Part shown: one piece after another, positions 7,042 to 15,880 of the stretch
Position numbering within the stretch: the first letter of the stretch is position 1
Layout of the letters: the number at the start of each line of letters is the position of its first letter
Assembly (NCBI GenBank): GCA_947492905.1
Contig: CANLOL010000001.1
Coordinates: 1,466,578-1,530,577, forward strand
DNA: 64,000 bases
Origin: an uncultured Sphingorhabdus sp.
GTDB lineage: Bacteria; Pseudomonadota; Alphaproteobacteria; Sphingomonadales; Sphingomonadaceae
Direction: 5' to 3'
Translations under genes and position numbers: made by a program
The notes under the pieces: model-generated
Database searches by the model: none
Seen by the model: the letters and a program-made list of their open reading frames with translations, nothing else
Told to the model about the DNA's origin: nothing

Positions 7042-8124
7042 ATGAGCTTATCGCGCCTTACATTGACCCATTACCGCAATCATACTGCGCTTGATTTAGA
7101 GCTGAAAAGTAATTTCATTATTTTCTCTGGTGAGAATGGCGCTGGAAAAACCAATATTTTAGAAGCCGTTTCAATGCTTGCGCCTGGACGCGGATTGCGC
7201 AGAGCCGCCTTGCGAGATGTTGCTCAGCAGGATGTGGGCAAAGGTTTTGCCATTTCAGCGATTAGCCAAGAAACGCAACTTGGGACAGGCTGTGATGCAT
7301 CGCACCCTGACAGAAGAATTTTGCGCGTTAACGGCGCCGCTATGGCGATTAATAAATTGGCGGAATATTTATCAATCTCTTGGCTGACGCCGGCTATGGA
7401 TAGATTGTTTAACGATGGGGCATCTGCGCGCCGTAGGTTTTTGGATAGGCTGACTCTGGCGCTCTATCCCGATCATGCCCATCATGCGAGCCGTTATGAA
7501 AATGCTATGCGGCAGCGAAATCGTATTTTTGCCGATGAAGGTGCTTATGATGAAAATTGGGTTGCTTCATTAGAGGCTATCATGGCTGAGCATGGATATT
7601 ATCTCTCTAAAAATCGGGCGCAATTGGTAAATGCTCTCAATATAATGCTTGATGCTGCACAAGATGATGCTTTTGCAAAACCGCATATAGAAATTAGCGG
7701 AGAATATTATCAAGATATTGAGGCTATGCTGATCGCTCTAAAAAATAATCGCCCAATAGATAGGAGCGCAAAGCGAAGCTTAATTGGACCGCATAGAGAT
7801 GATGTTTTGGTAAAGCATCGCATTAAAAATCGATCTGCTGCGCATTGTTCTACCGGAGAGCAAAAAGCAATGCTCTTATCGCTAATTTTAGCGCATGCTG
7901 ATCTTGTCAGAGAGCGCAGGGCAGATAAACCCTTGTTGATTTTATTGGATGAGGTGGCAGCGCATTTAGATCCTGCACGGCGTTTAATATTGTTCGAGCG
8001 ATTATCGCAAGGAAAGAGCCAAATATGGCTTACGGGTACTGAAAAAGCGCTTTTTACTGGGACTGAGGCCTATGCTCAGCATTATCATTTTGATGAAGGT
8101 TTGCATTTAAGAAATGATGGTTGA
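7042..8124 (+). CDS. recF: DNA replication and repair protein RecF
   Basis: A 360-residue SMC-like ATPase that helps load RecA at single-strand gaps through RecFOR. Walker A is GENGAGKT (about 30-37), the signature is STGEQKAML and Walker B is LILLDEVAAHLD, all in the usual C-terminal order. Length is normal. The start MSLSRLTLTHYRN is typical for the family. It is not next to dnaN (at 55516) or dnaA, as is common in alphaproteobacteria. Its last 18 bases overlap the convergent end of peptide gene C. It lies between the two small-peptide clusters, and its promoter region carries their minus-strand sigma-54 elements. Confidence 0.96.
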   Translation: MSLSRLTLTHYRNHTALDLELKSNFIIFSGENGAGKTNILEAVSMLAPGRGLRRAALRDVAQQDVGKGFAISAISQETQLGTGCDASHPDRRILRVNGAAMAINKLAEYLSISWLTPAMDRLFNDGASARRRFLDRLTLALYPDHAHHASRYENAMRQRNRIFADEGAYDENWVASLEAIMAEHGYYLSKNRAQLVNALNIMLDAAQDDAFAKPHIEISGEYYQDIEAMLIALKNNRPIDRSAKRSLIGPHRDDVLVKHRIKNRSAAHCSTGEQKAMLLSLILAHADLVRERRADKPLLILLDEVAAHLDPARRLILFERLSQGKSQIWLTGTEKALFTGTEAYAQHYHFDEGLHLRNDG

Positions 8125-8226
8125 AAATGGGAATAGTGCTGGGCCAACACTCATGCCTATTGTGATGCTTGCGCAAGAAATCGCGGCGATAATGCTGATG
8201 ATTTGAATGGGTAGTGGTTCGTTCAT
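8107..8226 (-). CDS. Small membrane peptide C (divergent FCA-TIGMS family member), 39 aa
   Basis: A 39-codon frame, MNEPLPIQIISIIAAISCAS then ITIGMSVGPALFPFSTIIS. It is the most diverged of the five but keeps Cys, TIGMS and the GPA turn. CAGGAGA precedes the ATG. It is the last gene of the second cluster (E, D, C), 36 bp after D, and its end overlaps the 3' end of recF on the other strand by 18 bp. The N-terminus is acidic rather than Thr-rich. Probably a single-pass membrane peptide. Confidence 0.68.
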   Translation of the reverse strand: MNEPLPIQIISIIAAISCASITIGMSVGPALFPFSTIIS

Positions 8227-8262
8227 TGTACGTCTCCTGATTAAAATTAATAGAGTTGGGGT

Positions 8263-8379
8263 TTAAGCGAAAAATACTGAATTAGGGGCGATGGCTGGAG
8301 CGATGCTCATGCCGATGGTGATGCTTGCGCAGAAAAGAGCTGCGAAGATGCTGGTGAATGTTGTTGCTGTGTCGTTCAT
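8263..8379 (-). CDS. Small membrane peptide D (FCA-TIGMS family), 38 aa
   Basis: A 38-codon frame differing from peptide E at only one residue (MND- in place of MTD-); from residue 3 the two proteins are identical, ending APAIAPNSVFFA. AAAGGAAA precedes the ATG. The DNA matches gene E over 108 bases with one silent change, showing a recent duplication or gene conversion. It is the middle gene of the cluster driven from 8555-8571. Predicted single membrane span with one Cys. Confidence 0.75.
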   Translation of the reverse strand: MNDTATTFTSIFAALFCASITIGMSIAPAIAPNSVFFA

Positions 8380-8510
8380 ATTGGTTTCCTTTATTTTGTT
8401 GATTAAGCGAAAAATACTGAGTTAGGGGCGATGGCTGGAGCGATGCTCATGCCGATGGTGATGCTTGCGCAGAAAAGAGCTGCGAAGATGCTGGTGAATG
8501 TTGTTGCTGT
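8263..8510. repeat. Tandem direct repeat (108 bp, period 140) inside the peptide cluster
   Basis: Bases 8263-8370 and 8403-8510 are the same except one position (8281 A against 8421 G), which is silent in the peptides. Flanks outside the coding part differ. This is the duplication that made genes D and E. Confidence 0.92.
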
Positions 8511-8519
8511 ATCTGTCAT
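8403..8519 (-). CDS. Small membrane peptide E (FCA-TIGMS family), 38 aa
   Basis: A 38-codon frame beginning MTDTATTFTSIFAALFCASI, then TIGMSIAPAIAPNSVFFA. A strong GAAAGGAAAA ribosome site precedes it. It is the promoter-proximal gene of the second cluster, with a leader of about 25 bases after the predicted sigma-54 start. The first six residues equal those of peptide B of the other cluster, so B and E look like equivalent first genes of two duplicated operons. Confidence 0.78.
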   Translation of the reverse strand: MTDTATTFTSIFAALFCASITIGMSIAPAIAPNSVFFA

Positions 8520-8554
8520 TTTATTTTCCTTTCAATTGTTGATATCACTAACAA

Positions 8555-8571
8555 TGCATAGGGTGTGCCAA
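8555..8571 (-). promoter_or_regulatory. Sigma-54 (RpoN) type -24/-12 promoter for peptides E-D-C
   Basis: The minus strand reads TTGGCACACCCTATGCA, with GG and GC at the -24 and -12 positions and the same CCCTATGCA core as the site at 6826-6842. Predicted start is near 8544, 25 bases before the ATG of peptide E. Confidence 0.75.
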
Positions 8572-8644
8572 TTTTAGTAAAGGTAATAAGAACAGATATT
8601 TAACAATTTTTCATCTTATATCTAAAGGGATAATTCCAAACTAG

Positions 8645-8711
8645 TTGGTGTAAAATCCTATAAAATGGAAAAAATACTAACTCAAAAATGAATATTTTCA
8701 GCATTCATTCA
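8645..8711. promoter_or_regulatory. Conserved upstream activating element, copy 2
   Basis: Bases 8645-8680 start TTGGTGTAAAATCCTATA and end GGAAAAAATACTAA, matching copy 1 at 32 of 36 positions. The distance to the promoter is the same 74 bases. A further ATGAATATTTTCAGCATT block at 8688-8711 matches 20 of 24 positions of 6960-6983. The remaining intergenic sequence up to the CHAP gene at 8864 is AT-rich with nothing else evident. Confidence 0.65.
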
Positions 8712-8863
8712 GAATTGACCAAATAATCAGCTATTTTATGCCCTAATTTTAATTTTGATCGCTAGGTTGATATATTTAACGCGCCGTTAACCATAAAGCT
8801 TAGCCTCAAATTTCCCTTCCTTTTCTAAAAGCATGACTTGCAGTGCATCAAATGTGAGTATTT

Positions 8864-9697
8864 ATGGTTTTAGAAACGTCCTTATCGCAAAAAATAGCGC
8901 GGAACTTTTTCCGCCTGCTGTGTATGGTTGGACTGCTTGCTCTATCCCCAGCGCCTGCTGTGGCGCTAAATGAAGGATTGCAATGTGTACCCTATGCACG
9001 GGCTATCACAGGTGTTGAAATTTATGGTGACGCACACACATGGTGGGGCAAGGCCAAAGGACGCTATGAACGGGGCAAAGTACCGCGTGTTGGGGCTGTA
9101 TTGTCATTTAAGTCTCATGGAAGCAGCAGGTTAGGGCATATTTCTGCGGTTCGTGCTATTGTCGATAAACGAACGATTTTAGTCAGCCATGCCAATTGGT
9201 CCCGAATTAACGGAAAGCGCGGCCATATAGAAGATGATGTCCAAGTGGTCGATGTCTCAAAGAAAAATGACTGGAGCCAAGTGAAGGTTTGGTATCAACC
9301 AATAGGGGCACTGGGCGGAACAATTTATCCTATCAATGGATTTATCTATCCCAAGAAACAAAAAAGCTATGCGGCTATTAAAGCCTCTATTGCTAAATTG
9401 ACGGGCAGGCCCATTTCTCGTGTTGCTCTTACAGAAAAGCCAAATATAGGTACAATCCCAGGCGCTACATCAAAAAATGAACAACGCCGCATGGCACGTC
9501 TTTCGCATAAAAAGAAGCAGCAAGAAAAGAAACGCAGCAGAAAAGCGTTTAAGCTCGATCAGAATTTCTTACGCGATTTAGAAAAAGAATCTGAATCAGA
9601 AAAACGGCAAGCCAAAGCTATATTACAAAAGAATGAGGCAGCTAATGCTTCAAATGAAGATCCAATAGGCGATTTGCTTGGTCAAGTAAGCCAGTAA
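8864..9697 (+). CDS. Secreted CHAP-domain amidase/peptidase
   Basis: A 277-residue protein with a signal peptide of about 34 residues ending AVA. The CHAP domain follows: catalytic Cys in LQCVPYAR (about residue 41), His in LGHISAV (about residue 98) and a following HANWS polar residue. CHAP enzymes are NlpC/P60-related amidases that cut peptidoglycan cross-bridges or stems. The C-terminal ~80 residues are Lys/Glu-rich and helical (KKKQQEKKRSRKAF...), possibly a coiled coil or wall-binding tail. It sits beside the envelope-peptide cluster but on the opposite strand. The start is an ATG with only a weak ribosome site. Confidence 0.85.
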   Translation: MVLETSLSQKIARNFFRLLCMVGLLALSPAPAVALNEGLQCVPYARAITGVEIYGDAHTWWGKAKGRYERGKVPRVGAVLSFKSHGSSRLGHISAVRAIVDKRTILVSHANWSRINGKRGHIEDDVQVVDVSKKNDWSQVKVWYQPIGALGGTIYPINGFIYPKKQKSYAAIKASIAKLTGRPISRVALTEKPNIGTIPGATSKNEQRRMARLSHKKKQQEKKRSRKAFKLDQNFLRDLEKESESEKRQAKAILQKNEAANASNEDPIGDLLGQVSQ

Positions 9698-9701
9698 AAG
9701 A

Positions 9702-9950
9702 TTAGCTTTCTGAGCTATCCTCAAACCAAGCCTCTACAGGGCCTTTCAATGTAATCATTAACGGACGGCCTTTGCGGTCTAATGCTTTGCCAGCTTGTAC
9801 CTTTATCCAACCTTCGGAAATACAATATTCCTCAACATTGGTTTTAACTTCACCTTTGAATTTGATACCGATGCCGCGCTCTAATGCTTCTGGTGCATGA
9901 TGCTCGCTAAAAGGATGAATGGATAATCTATCGGGTGGTGTATCGCTCAT
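9702..9950 (-). CDS. DUF3297 protein
   Basis: An 82-residue cytoplasmic protein starting MSDTPPDRLSIHP and containing the family's strongly conserved ALERGIGIKFKGEVKTNVEE and CISEGWIKVQAG...DRKGRP blocks, with the ending GPVEAWFED. DUF3297 proteins occur widely in Proteobacteria and have no function known to me. ATG 9950 is preferred over an upstream in-frame ATG because AAGGAAA precedes it and the family starts there. It converges on the CHAP gene with only 4 bases between stops. Confidence 0.9.
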   Translation of the reverse strand: MSDTPPDRLSIHPFSEHHAPEALERGIGIKFKGEVKTNVEEYCISEGWIKVQAGKALDRKGRPLMITLKGPVEAWFEDSSES

Positions 9951-10026
9951 ATGTATTTCCTTATATGGCCCTGTTCTGACAGTGTCTTTATGCAAGGCTT
10001 TTCATATATTCAACTATAAAGCTGCA

Positions 10027-10986
10027 TTAGAGCAGTGGATAGCAGGATAAATCATCCGCAATTTCAATAGGGCCATCATAATTTTCTCTTATCGCGGCAT
10101 TTATCCGTTCTTGGTCATTCAAAGCGCGCTGCATACTGTGGGTTAAAATCAGCTTCTTTGCACCAATAGATTTTGCAGCTTCGCCGATTGAAAGACCATC
10201 CCGATGCAAACCGCGCGGTTGACCATCATCCATAGAGATAGCGTTATGCATGATAAGCAGGTCCGGTTGACTATCTTTGGTTTGTGCAATGAAATCTTCG
10301 CTCAAAAAGCTCTGATCTCCTGCAAATATTATATGCTTATCTTTTGCACGAACCACATAAGCGAGAGCAGGCACAGAAAGATGATGAACACGAACAGTGT
10401 CCACTTTGATACCATCTTGATTTAGGATATTTGTGATACTTTCCCCCTCAACAGATATGTTGATCGGTTTTAGCATCGGGAAATCATTACTACCATCTAG
10501 ATAGGGTGAGAGATAAGCGAGCATGCCATCTTTGCCGACTATATCAGCCAATAGTTGAGATGTTGAAGGGAAATTATCATTTCCTTCTGGGCCTGCTATT
10601 AACAGGGGGCTGTTGCGTTTAGTGAAGCTGCCGGCATTGAGCAATGATGGCAGTCCTCCAATATGATCACCATGAAAATGGGTCAGCAATATGGCATCAT
10701 GATCTTCGAAACTGGCACCAGATTGACCATATCGCACAAAAGAGCCTGCGCCAGCGTCGACCAATATTCTCGCTTTGCCATCGACCCAGACGATATTGCT
10801 CGCACCAGCACGTTCATCATCGGCCAATGGGCCGCCAGATCCCAATATCTGCAAGGCCAGTTCGTTTTTTGAACAGGCTTTATGGTCTGCGGGTTCAATA
10901 ATATGGTCTATGGGTTCAATGTTTTGAGAGCAGGCTGATATTAACAGAGATATTGAGGCCGCTAATCCAAGAGTTTTATACCGCAT
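10027..10986 (-). CDS. MBL-fold metallohydrolase lipoprotein
   Basis: A 319-residue protein with a lipoprotein signal: MRYKTLGLAASISLLISAC, Cys19 being the lipidation site. The metallo-beta-lactamase fold shows THFHGDHIGGLPS (HxHxDH zinc motif), a later VHHLSVPALAYVV, FAGDQS (metal Asp) and a terminal LTHSM His. It resembles the RNase Z/AtsA-like branch, here moved to the periplasm. The start at 10986 is chosen for its AAAAGGA site and the lipobox; the longer frame would spoil the signal. Substrate unknown. Confidence 0.88.
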   Translation of the reverse strand: MRYKTLGLAASISLLISACSQNIEPIDHIIEPADHKACSKNELALQILGSGGPLADDERAGASNIVWVDGKARILVDAGAGSFVRYGQSGASFEDHDAILLTHFHGDHIGGLPSLLNAGSFTKRNSPLLIAGPEGNDNFPSTSQLLADIVGKDGMLAYLSPYLDGSNDFPMLKPINISVEGESITNILNQDGIKVDTVRVHHLSVPALAYVVRAKDKHIIFAGDQSFLSEDFIAQTKDSQPDLLIMHNAISMDDGQPRGLHRDGLSIGEAAKSIGAKKLILTHSMQRALNDQERINAAIRENYDGPIEIADDLSCYPLL

Positions 10987-11246
10987 TAGATATCCTTTTA
11001 ATAATATCGCATCCATTTTCAAATTATAAACTATCAACCATTGTTTAAGTGCAATAACAATTATTAATTGACTTGTGAGGCGTTTAATATGATGAAATTG
11101 GCACTAAGATATAGATATTGAAACGAAAATGAATCTGCGAATAGCGTTATCTGCTTATGGGGACATATTCGCTATAATAGATTATATGCATTAATTACGC
11201 GCTTCTTATCCCCAAGATCGCTACAGATAAATATAAGGAATTTAGA

Positions 11247-11846
11247 ATGGAACTCACTCAAGATCGTACCATAAAAATTGTTGCTATATTATTGCTTTTG
11301 GCAGCGATTTCGCAACCTATCTACACGGCCCTTTATCTAGGTGCTCCCGAATTTGATCGGAAATTCCTATGGGGATTAGAGGGATTATTATTCGTCCTCT
11401 TAACCGCTTTTGCAGGGTCGGCATTGGTTATGGCGAAACGTTATTCGCTGGGTTTCTCGGCGATAGCATTTAGTGCTATTCTAAATGTAATACAGGTCGG
11501 TATAGGCTTAACGCAATTTGGTCCATTTGGCGCGGCTGCGCGCGTGAATGCAGAGCTAAGCGATGTCGCTTCATCGGTCGTAGCATTCTCATTCTTTGGT
11601 TATAATGCTGCAAAAATTTTGCTTGGTTTGGCTGCTATAGTCTTTGGTATGGCCAAGTTAAATAATGGTAATAAGCTGTTGGGCGGCGCAACGATATTTG
11701 TTGGCGTGGTTGCATTTGCTGCCAATGCGATAGTGTTAATGTTTGGTTTGAATGGCTTTTTACCATCTCCATATGCCGGAGGATCAGGAGTAGTAGCTAC
11801 ATTGCTTTTATCACTTTGCTTGCTTAGCATCAGCAAAGAGAGTTAA
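11247..11846 (+). CDS. Multi-pass membrane protein, function unknown
   Basis: A 199-residue hydrophobic protein with about six predicted membrane spans (roughly residues 8-30, 42-62, 68-90, 108-130, 138-160 and 170-195) and short loops. No catalytic or transport motif is evident, and I cannot assign a family with confidence. AAGGAA precedes the ATG. It stands alone between two minus-strand genes. The 260-bp upstream gap contains no clear gene; a short GAATAGCG/CGCTATAA symmetry is all I noticed. Confidence 0.7.
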   Translation: MELTQDRTIKIVAILLLLAAISQPIYTALYLGAPEFDRKFLWGLEGLLFVLLTAFAGSALVMAKRYSLGFSAIAFSAILNVIQVGIGLTQFGPFGAAARVNAELSDVASSVVAFSFFGYNAAKILLGLAAIVFGMAKLNNGNKLLGGATIFVGVVAFAANAIVLMFGLNGFLPSPYAGGSGVVATLLLSLCLLSISKES

Positions 11847-11947
11847 TATATATTACCGCGCACAATATAGAACCACAAAGCTGAGGCAGGGCTCTAATGT
11901 GCGCGGACGTGGCTGCACCATAGGTGCTAATAAATGGATAGAAAATA

Positions 11948-11994
11948 AGTGATAAGATAGGTTGAGAATTATCTATTCAAAATATCTTATCACT
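11948..11994. terminator. Hairpin between convergent genes (possible bidirectional terminator)
   Basis: AGTGATAAGATA (11948-11959) and TATCTTATCACT (11983-11994) are perfect inverted 12-mers around a 23-base loop, lying between the convergent membrane-protein gene and typA. T-rich bases follow on the plus side only weakly, so termination is inferred from position. Confidence 0.5.
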
Positions 11995-12002
11995 CTTTAA
12001 TC

Positions 12003-13835
12003 TTAATCAGCGATCTTCTTGGCTTCTTTTTTACGTACATTGGGATCAAGGTGACGTTTTCTAATGCGGATAGATTTTGGTGTCACTTCAACCATTTCAT
12101 CATCATCAATATAGGCAATGGCTTGCTCTAATGTCATAATCTTTGGCGGGGTGAGGCGGATAGCATCATCTTTGCCCGTTGAACGGAAGTTGGTAAGCTG
12201 TTTTGATTTCAGCGGATTGACTTCCAAATCCCCTGGCTTTGCATTTTCGCCTATAATCATACCTTCATAGAGCGGAACATTAGGACCGATGAATAATATG
12301 CCGCGATCTTCAAAAGCATTAAGCGCATAGGCCGACGCTGCGCCTGTTTCTTTGGAGATGAGCACGCCATTGGCACGCCCTTCAATTTTACCTTTGTACG
12401 GGCCATATTTTTCGAACAAACGGTTCATAATGCCTGTACCGCGCGTGTCGGAGAGAAATTCACCATGATAACCGATAAGGCCGCGCGAAGGGGCAGAGAA
12501 GGTCAAACGTGTTTTGCCGCCGCCGCTCGGACGCATTTCGGTTAAATCGGCTTTACGCTTTTGCATTTTTTCAACAACAGTACCGCTATGTTCATCATCC
12601 ACATCGATAACGACCGTTTCATAGGGTTCTGTGCGCGCGCCATTTTCATCTTCGTTGAATAATACGCGAGGACGTGAAATGCCCAATTCAAAACCTTCGC
12701 GGCGCATAGTTTCGATCAACACACCTAGCTGTAATTCACCGCGTCCAGCAACTTCAAAACTATCTTTATCGGTGGATTCCGTAATTTGTACCGCAACATT
12801 TGTTTCGGCTTCTCTCGCTAGGCGATCGCGGATCATACGGCTGGTGACTTTATCACCCTCGCGTCCCGCCATAGGGCTGTCATTGACCAAAAAGTTCATT
12901 GCCAATGTTGGCGGATCAATAGGCTGTGCAGCGATTGCTTCTGTCACAGATGGGTCGCAAATAGTGTTGGATACCGTAGCTTTGGCAAGGCCAGCAATAG
13001 CGATAATATCACCTGCTTCTGCACTATCGACGGGTACGCGATCAAGACCATCAAAAGACATAAGTTTCGATGCACGGCCAACTTCAACAACGTTACCTTC
13101 GCCATCAATAGCGTGAATAGGATCATTGACGTTAATTTTACCAGATTGCACGCGCCCTGTTAACACACGGCCTAAGAAATTATCGCGGTCCAGCAATGTG
13201 GCCAAGAATGAGAAAGGACCATCTTTATCAAGATCTGGTTCATTGAAATGCTCTGTAATTTTTTCAAATAAAGGCTGCAATGTGCCTTCGCGCACATCTG
13301 GATTATCACCAGCATAGCCATTACGGCCTGATGCGAATAATACAGGGAAATCTAATTGTTCGTCATTGGCATCCAATGTAACGAATAAATCAAATACTTC
13401 GTCTAACACTTCTTGAGCACGGCCATCGGGACGATCAATTTTGTTCACAACCACGATAGGGCGTAAACCGAGCGCAAGTGCTTTACCGGTCACAAATTTG
13501 GTTTGCGGCATAGCGCCTTCTGCACTGTCGACCAATAATATAACGCCATCAACCATAGAGAGGATGCGTTCTACTTCGCCGCCAAAATCGGCGTGTCCCG
13601 GTGTATCGACAATATTGATACGAAAATGTTCATCGCTGGGTGATTTCCACTCCACCGAAGTACATTTGGCCAAAATGGTGATACCACGCTCTTTTTCCAG
13701 ATCATTACTATCCATAGCACGTTCTTCGACGCGCTGGTTTTCACGGAAAGTTCCAGATTGCTTGAACAGTTCGTCAACTAGGGTTGTTTTGCCATGGTCA
13801 ACGTGCGCGATTATCGCGATATTACGTAAGGACAT
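12003..13835 (-). CDS. typA: Ribosome-associated GTPase TypA/BipA
   Basis: A 610-residue translational GTPase. G1 is AHVDHGKTT (about residues 9-17), G3 is DTPGH and G4 is NKID. EF-G-like domains II and III and the BipA-specific C-terminal domain follow (RGLIGYHGEFLSDTRGTG is a hallmark). BipA helps 50S assembly and growth under stress or cold. ATG 13835 is chosen because MSLRNIAIIAHVDHGKTT is the family N-terminus; two further in-frame upstream ATGs lack support. Length is normal. Confidence 0.97.
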   Translation of the reverse strand: MSLRNIAIIAHVDHGKTTLVDELFKQSGTFRENQRVEERAMDSNDLEKERGITILAKCTSVEWKSPSDEHFRINIVDTPGHADFGGEVERILSMVDGVILLVDSAEGAMPQTKFVTGKALALGLRPIVVVNKIDRPDGRAQEVLDEVFDLFVTLDANDEQLDFPVLFASGRNGYAGDNPDVREGTLQPLFEKITEHFNEPDLDKDGPFSFLATLLDRDNFLGRVLTGRVQSGKINVNDPIHAIDGEGNVVEVGRASKLMSFDGLDRVPVDSAEAGDIIAIAGLAKATVSNTICDPSVTEAIAAQPIDPPTLAMNFLVNDSPMAGREGDKVTSRMIRDRLAREAETNVAVQITESTDKDSFEVAGRGELQLGVLIETMRREGFELGISRPRVLFNEDENGARTEPYETVVIDVDDEHSGTVVEKMQKRKADLTEMRPSGGGKTRLTFSAPSRGLIGYHGEFLSDTRGTGIMNRLFEKYGPYKGKIEGRANGVLISKETGAASAYALNAFEDRGILFIGPNVPLYEGMIIGENAKPGDLEVNPLKSKQLTNFRSTGKDDAIRLTPPKIMTLEQAIAYIDDDEMVEVTPKSIRIRKRHLDPNVRKKEAKKIAD

Positions 13836-13993
13836 TATCATTCTGCCATTGAAAAAAGAGGAGGGCGGACATGAATGCCTCACCGCTATTAGTGCGGGCC
13901 TATAACCTTAGTTTTGTGGCAGTGCAACATTAGAGTATCAACCGTTTCAAAATATTAGCATATTATGAGACAGAAAATAGGTTTTTCAAGCGA

Positions 13994-15751
13994 TTAAGCA
14001 GCTTTGATGTGATCGATAAAGCCAGAGGTAACATCGTTCAGCAATTTCGCTTGCTCGGCGAGTGATGCAGAAGCTGATTTGACTTGTTCGGCAACAACGC
14101 CAGTTTCATTAACGGCATTGTTAACTGATTCCATGCGGCTTTTCACTAATTCAGTACCTTCTGCCGCTTCGGCAGCATGGCGGCTGATTTCATTGGTAGC
14201 ATTTTTTTGTTCTTCGATAGCCATATTCACATTGCTAGCAATTTCACGCACACTAGATAAAGCATCAGCGACTTCATCGATCGAATTAACTGTTATATCG
14301 ACTTGGCCTCTTATGCCTTCAATAATGACAGAAATATTGTCAGTAGAATTGCTGGTTTGTGTCGCTAGATTTTTAACTTCGCTCGCTACTACGGCGAATC
14401 CAAGCCCAGCATCGCCTGCGCGTGCGGCCTCAATAGAGGCATTGAGCGCTAGTAAATTGGTCTGCTTGGCTATATTTTGAATTAAGGTCACAATTTCACC
14501 AATATTGGCGGCTTGTTGCGTAAGGTTTTGCGCCGTACTATTACCCGTTGTGGTAACATTACTGGCTTCTTCTGATAAGGTAACCTGATGCGACACTTGA
14601 CTAACAATCTCACCAATAGAATAGGATAATTGCTCAGCAGCAGAAGCCACCATAGTCACATTATTAGCAGCAATATGCGATGATGATGCAACTTCATGAG
14701 CCTCATGGCTCACGCTTTTAGCAGCAGCAGTCATGAGATCAGCAGATCGATCTAATTCAATAGCAGCAGTCGATACGGTTTTAATAACATCTGCTACAGA
14801 TCGCTCAAAATGTTCTGCAATGCCCAACATAGTCTCGTGACGTTCTCTGGCAGACTCTCTTTCTAAATCGATAATCTTTTGCGCTTGTGTCTGGTGCTGC
14901 TCGCGTAATTCCTCTGCTTCAATGGCAGTTTCTCGGAACTTATCTAATGCAGAAGTAATCTCTCTTAATTCGGTTACTTTCGCATTTGGCAATTCTGCGC
15001 GCAACTCACCATTGGCAAAGTCTTTGGTAATTTCAACCAGTTTCGCTGATGGTAATATGATGGCTTTACGCACATAATAATAACGAGCGATCAGGAATAT
15101 AAGCGCAATAATGATTGTAAAGAGAAATAAGTTCCGAACAGCCTCAATTCCGTTAAGCGCTTTTTCCGACAATTGATTGTTACGTTCCGTAAGATCATTA
15201 TTGAGTTCGGATATGGTGACATTTATTGCAAAGATATTCTTATTCAATCGTTTAACCATGGTTTCGGTCGCAGAACGATCGTTGATGATTGCTTCGCTGT
15301 TGAGCAATTTAATATCTTTGGAAAATCCGTTAAATATCTCTGTGGCGTCCAGATGGTTCTGATTTTGCCCTATAAATTGATATTCGGATAAGTAAGAATT
15401 GATGCGTTGACCGGCCTCTAGCTGGATAATTAATTTTTCGCTGGCCTCTTTAACATTTTCCGAGATTTGTTGTTTAACATCGAATACAGCTAGAGCATTT
15501 TCAGTATCTTTGCTAACAAGTTGTAAATTGCGCAGCATATCGCTGGCTTCGGCGGCTGTAGATTGGTTTTTAGCGATTTCAGAATTTTGATTTTCTACAT
15601 ATAATATTAGAGGCAGACTGGTTAGGATAAGCAAACTGATAAGAATATCGGCTCGGGTCAATTGGCTAGAAATACTATTGCCAAAAATATCCCTAAAATT
15701 CGGGATGAGTTTTGATAACTTCTTTTTCAATGATGTGGTATCAAATTTCAT
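13994..15751 (-). CDS. Methyl-accepting chemotaxis protein
   Basis: A 585-residue chemoreceptor-like protein. A membrane span at about 33-51 is followed by a helical periplasmic sensor of about 150 residues rich in Gln/Asn/Glu, a second span at about 207-226, a HAMP domain (about 228-280, [20 protein letters not shown]) and a long cytoplasmic signalling coiled coil with the hairpin tip [20 protein letters not shown]. The sensor looks like a four-helix bundle; its ligand is unknown. It would relay to CheA/CheW, none of which lie in the window, so it acts on a distant array or a type IV pilus/Che-like system. Confidence 0.93.
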   Translation of the reverse strand: MKFDTTSLKKKLSKLIPNFRDIFGNSISSQLTRADILISLLILTSLPLILYVENQNSEIAKNQSTAAEASDMLRNLQLVSKDTENALAVFDVKQQISENVKEASEKLIIQLEAGQRINSYLSEYQFIGQNQNHLDATEIFNGFSKDIKLLNSEAIINDRSATETMVKRLNKNIFAINVTISELNNDLTERNNQLSEKALNGIEAVRNLFLFTIIIALIFLIARYYYVRKAIILPSAKLVEITKDFANGELRAELPNAKVTELREITSALDKFRETAIEAEELREQHQTQAQKIIDLERESARERHETMLGIAEHFERSVADVIKTVSTAAIELDRSADLMTAAAKSVSHEAHEVASSSHIAANNVTMVASAAEQLSYSIGEIVSQVSHQVTLSEEASNVTTTGNSTAQNLTQQAANIGEIVTLIQNIAKQTNLLALNASIEAARAGDAGLGFAVVASEVKNLATQTSNSTDNISVIIEGIRGQVDITVNSIDEVADALSSVREIASNVNMAIEEQKNATNEISRHAAEAAEGTELVKSRMESVNNAVNETGVVAEQVKSASASLAEQAKLLNDVTSGFIDHIKAA

Positions 15752-15880
15752 CTAACTCTCAGACATTATTAAGTTCATAATTACATACAATAATTTGTTG
15801 TAACAACTCATGCTGAAAGATAGTTAAGATACGCTTAAATAGGCCGCTTTTAAAAATTTTAATTTTAATCTTTGGTAAAG

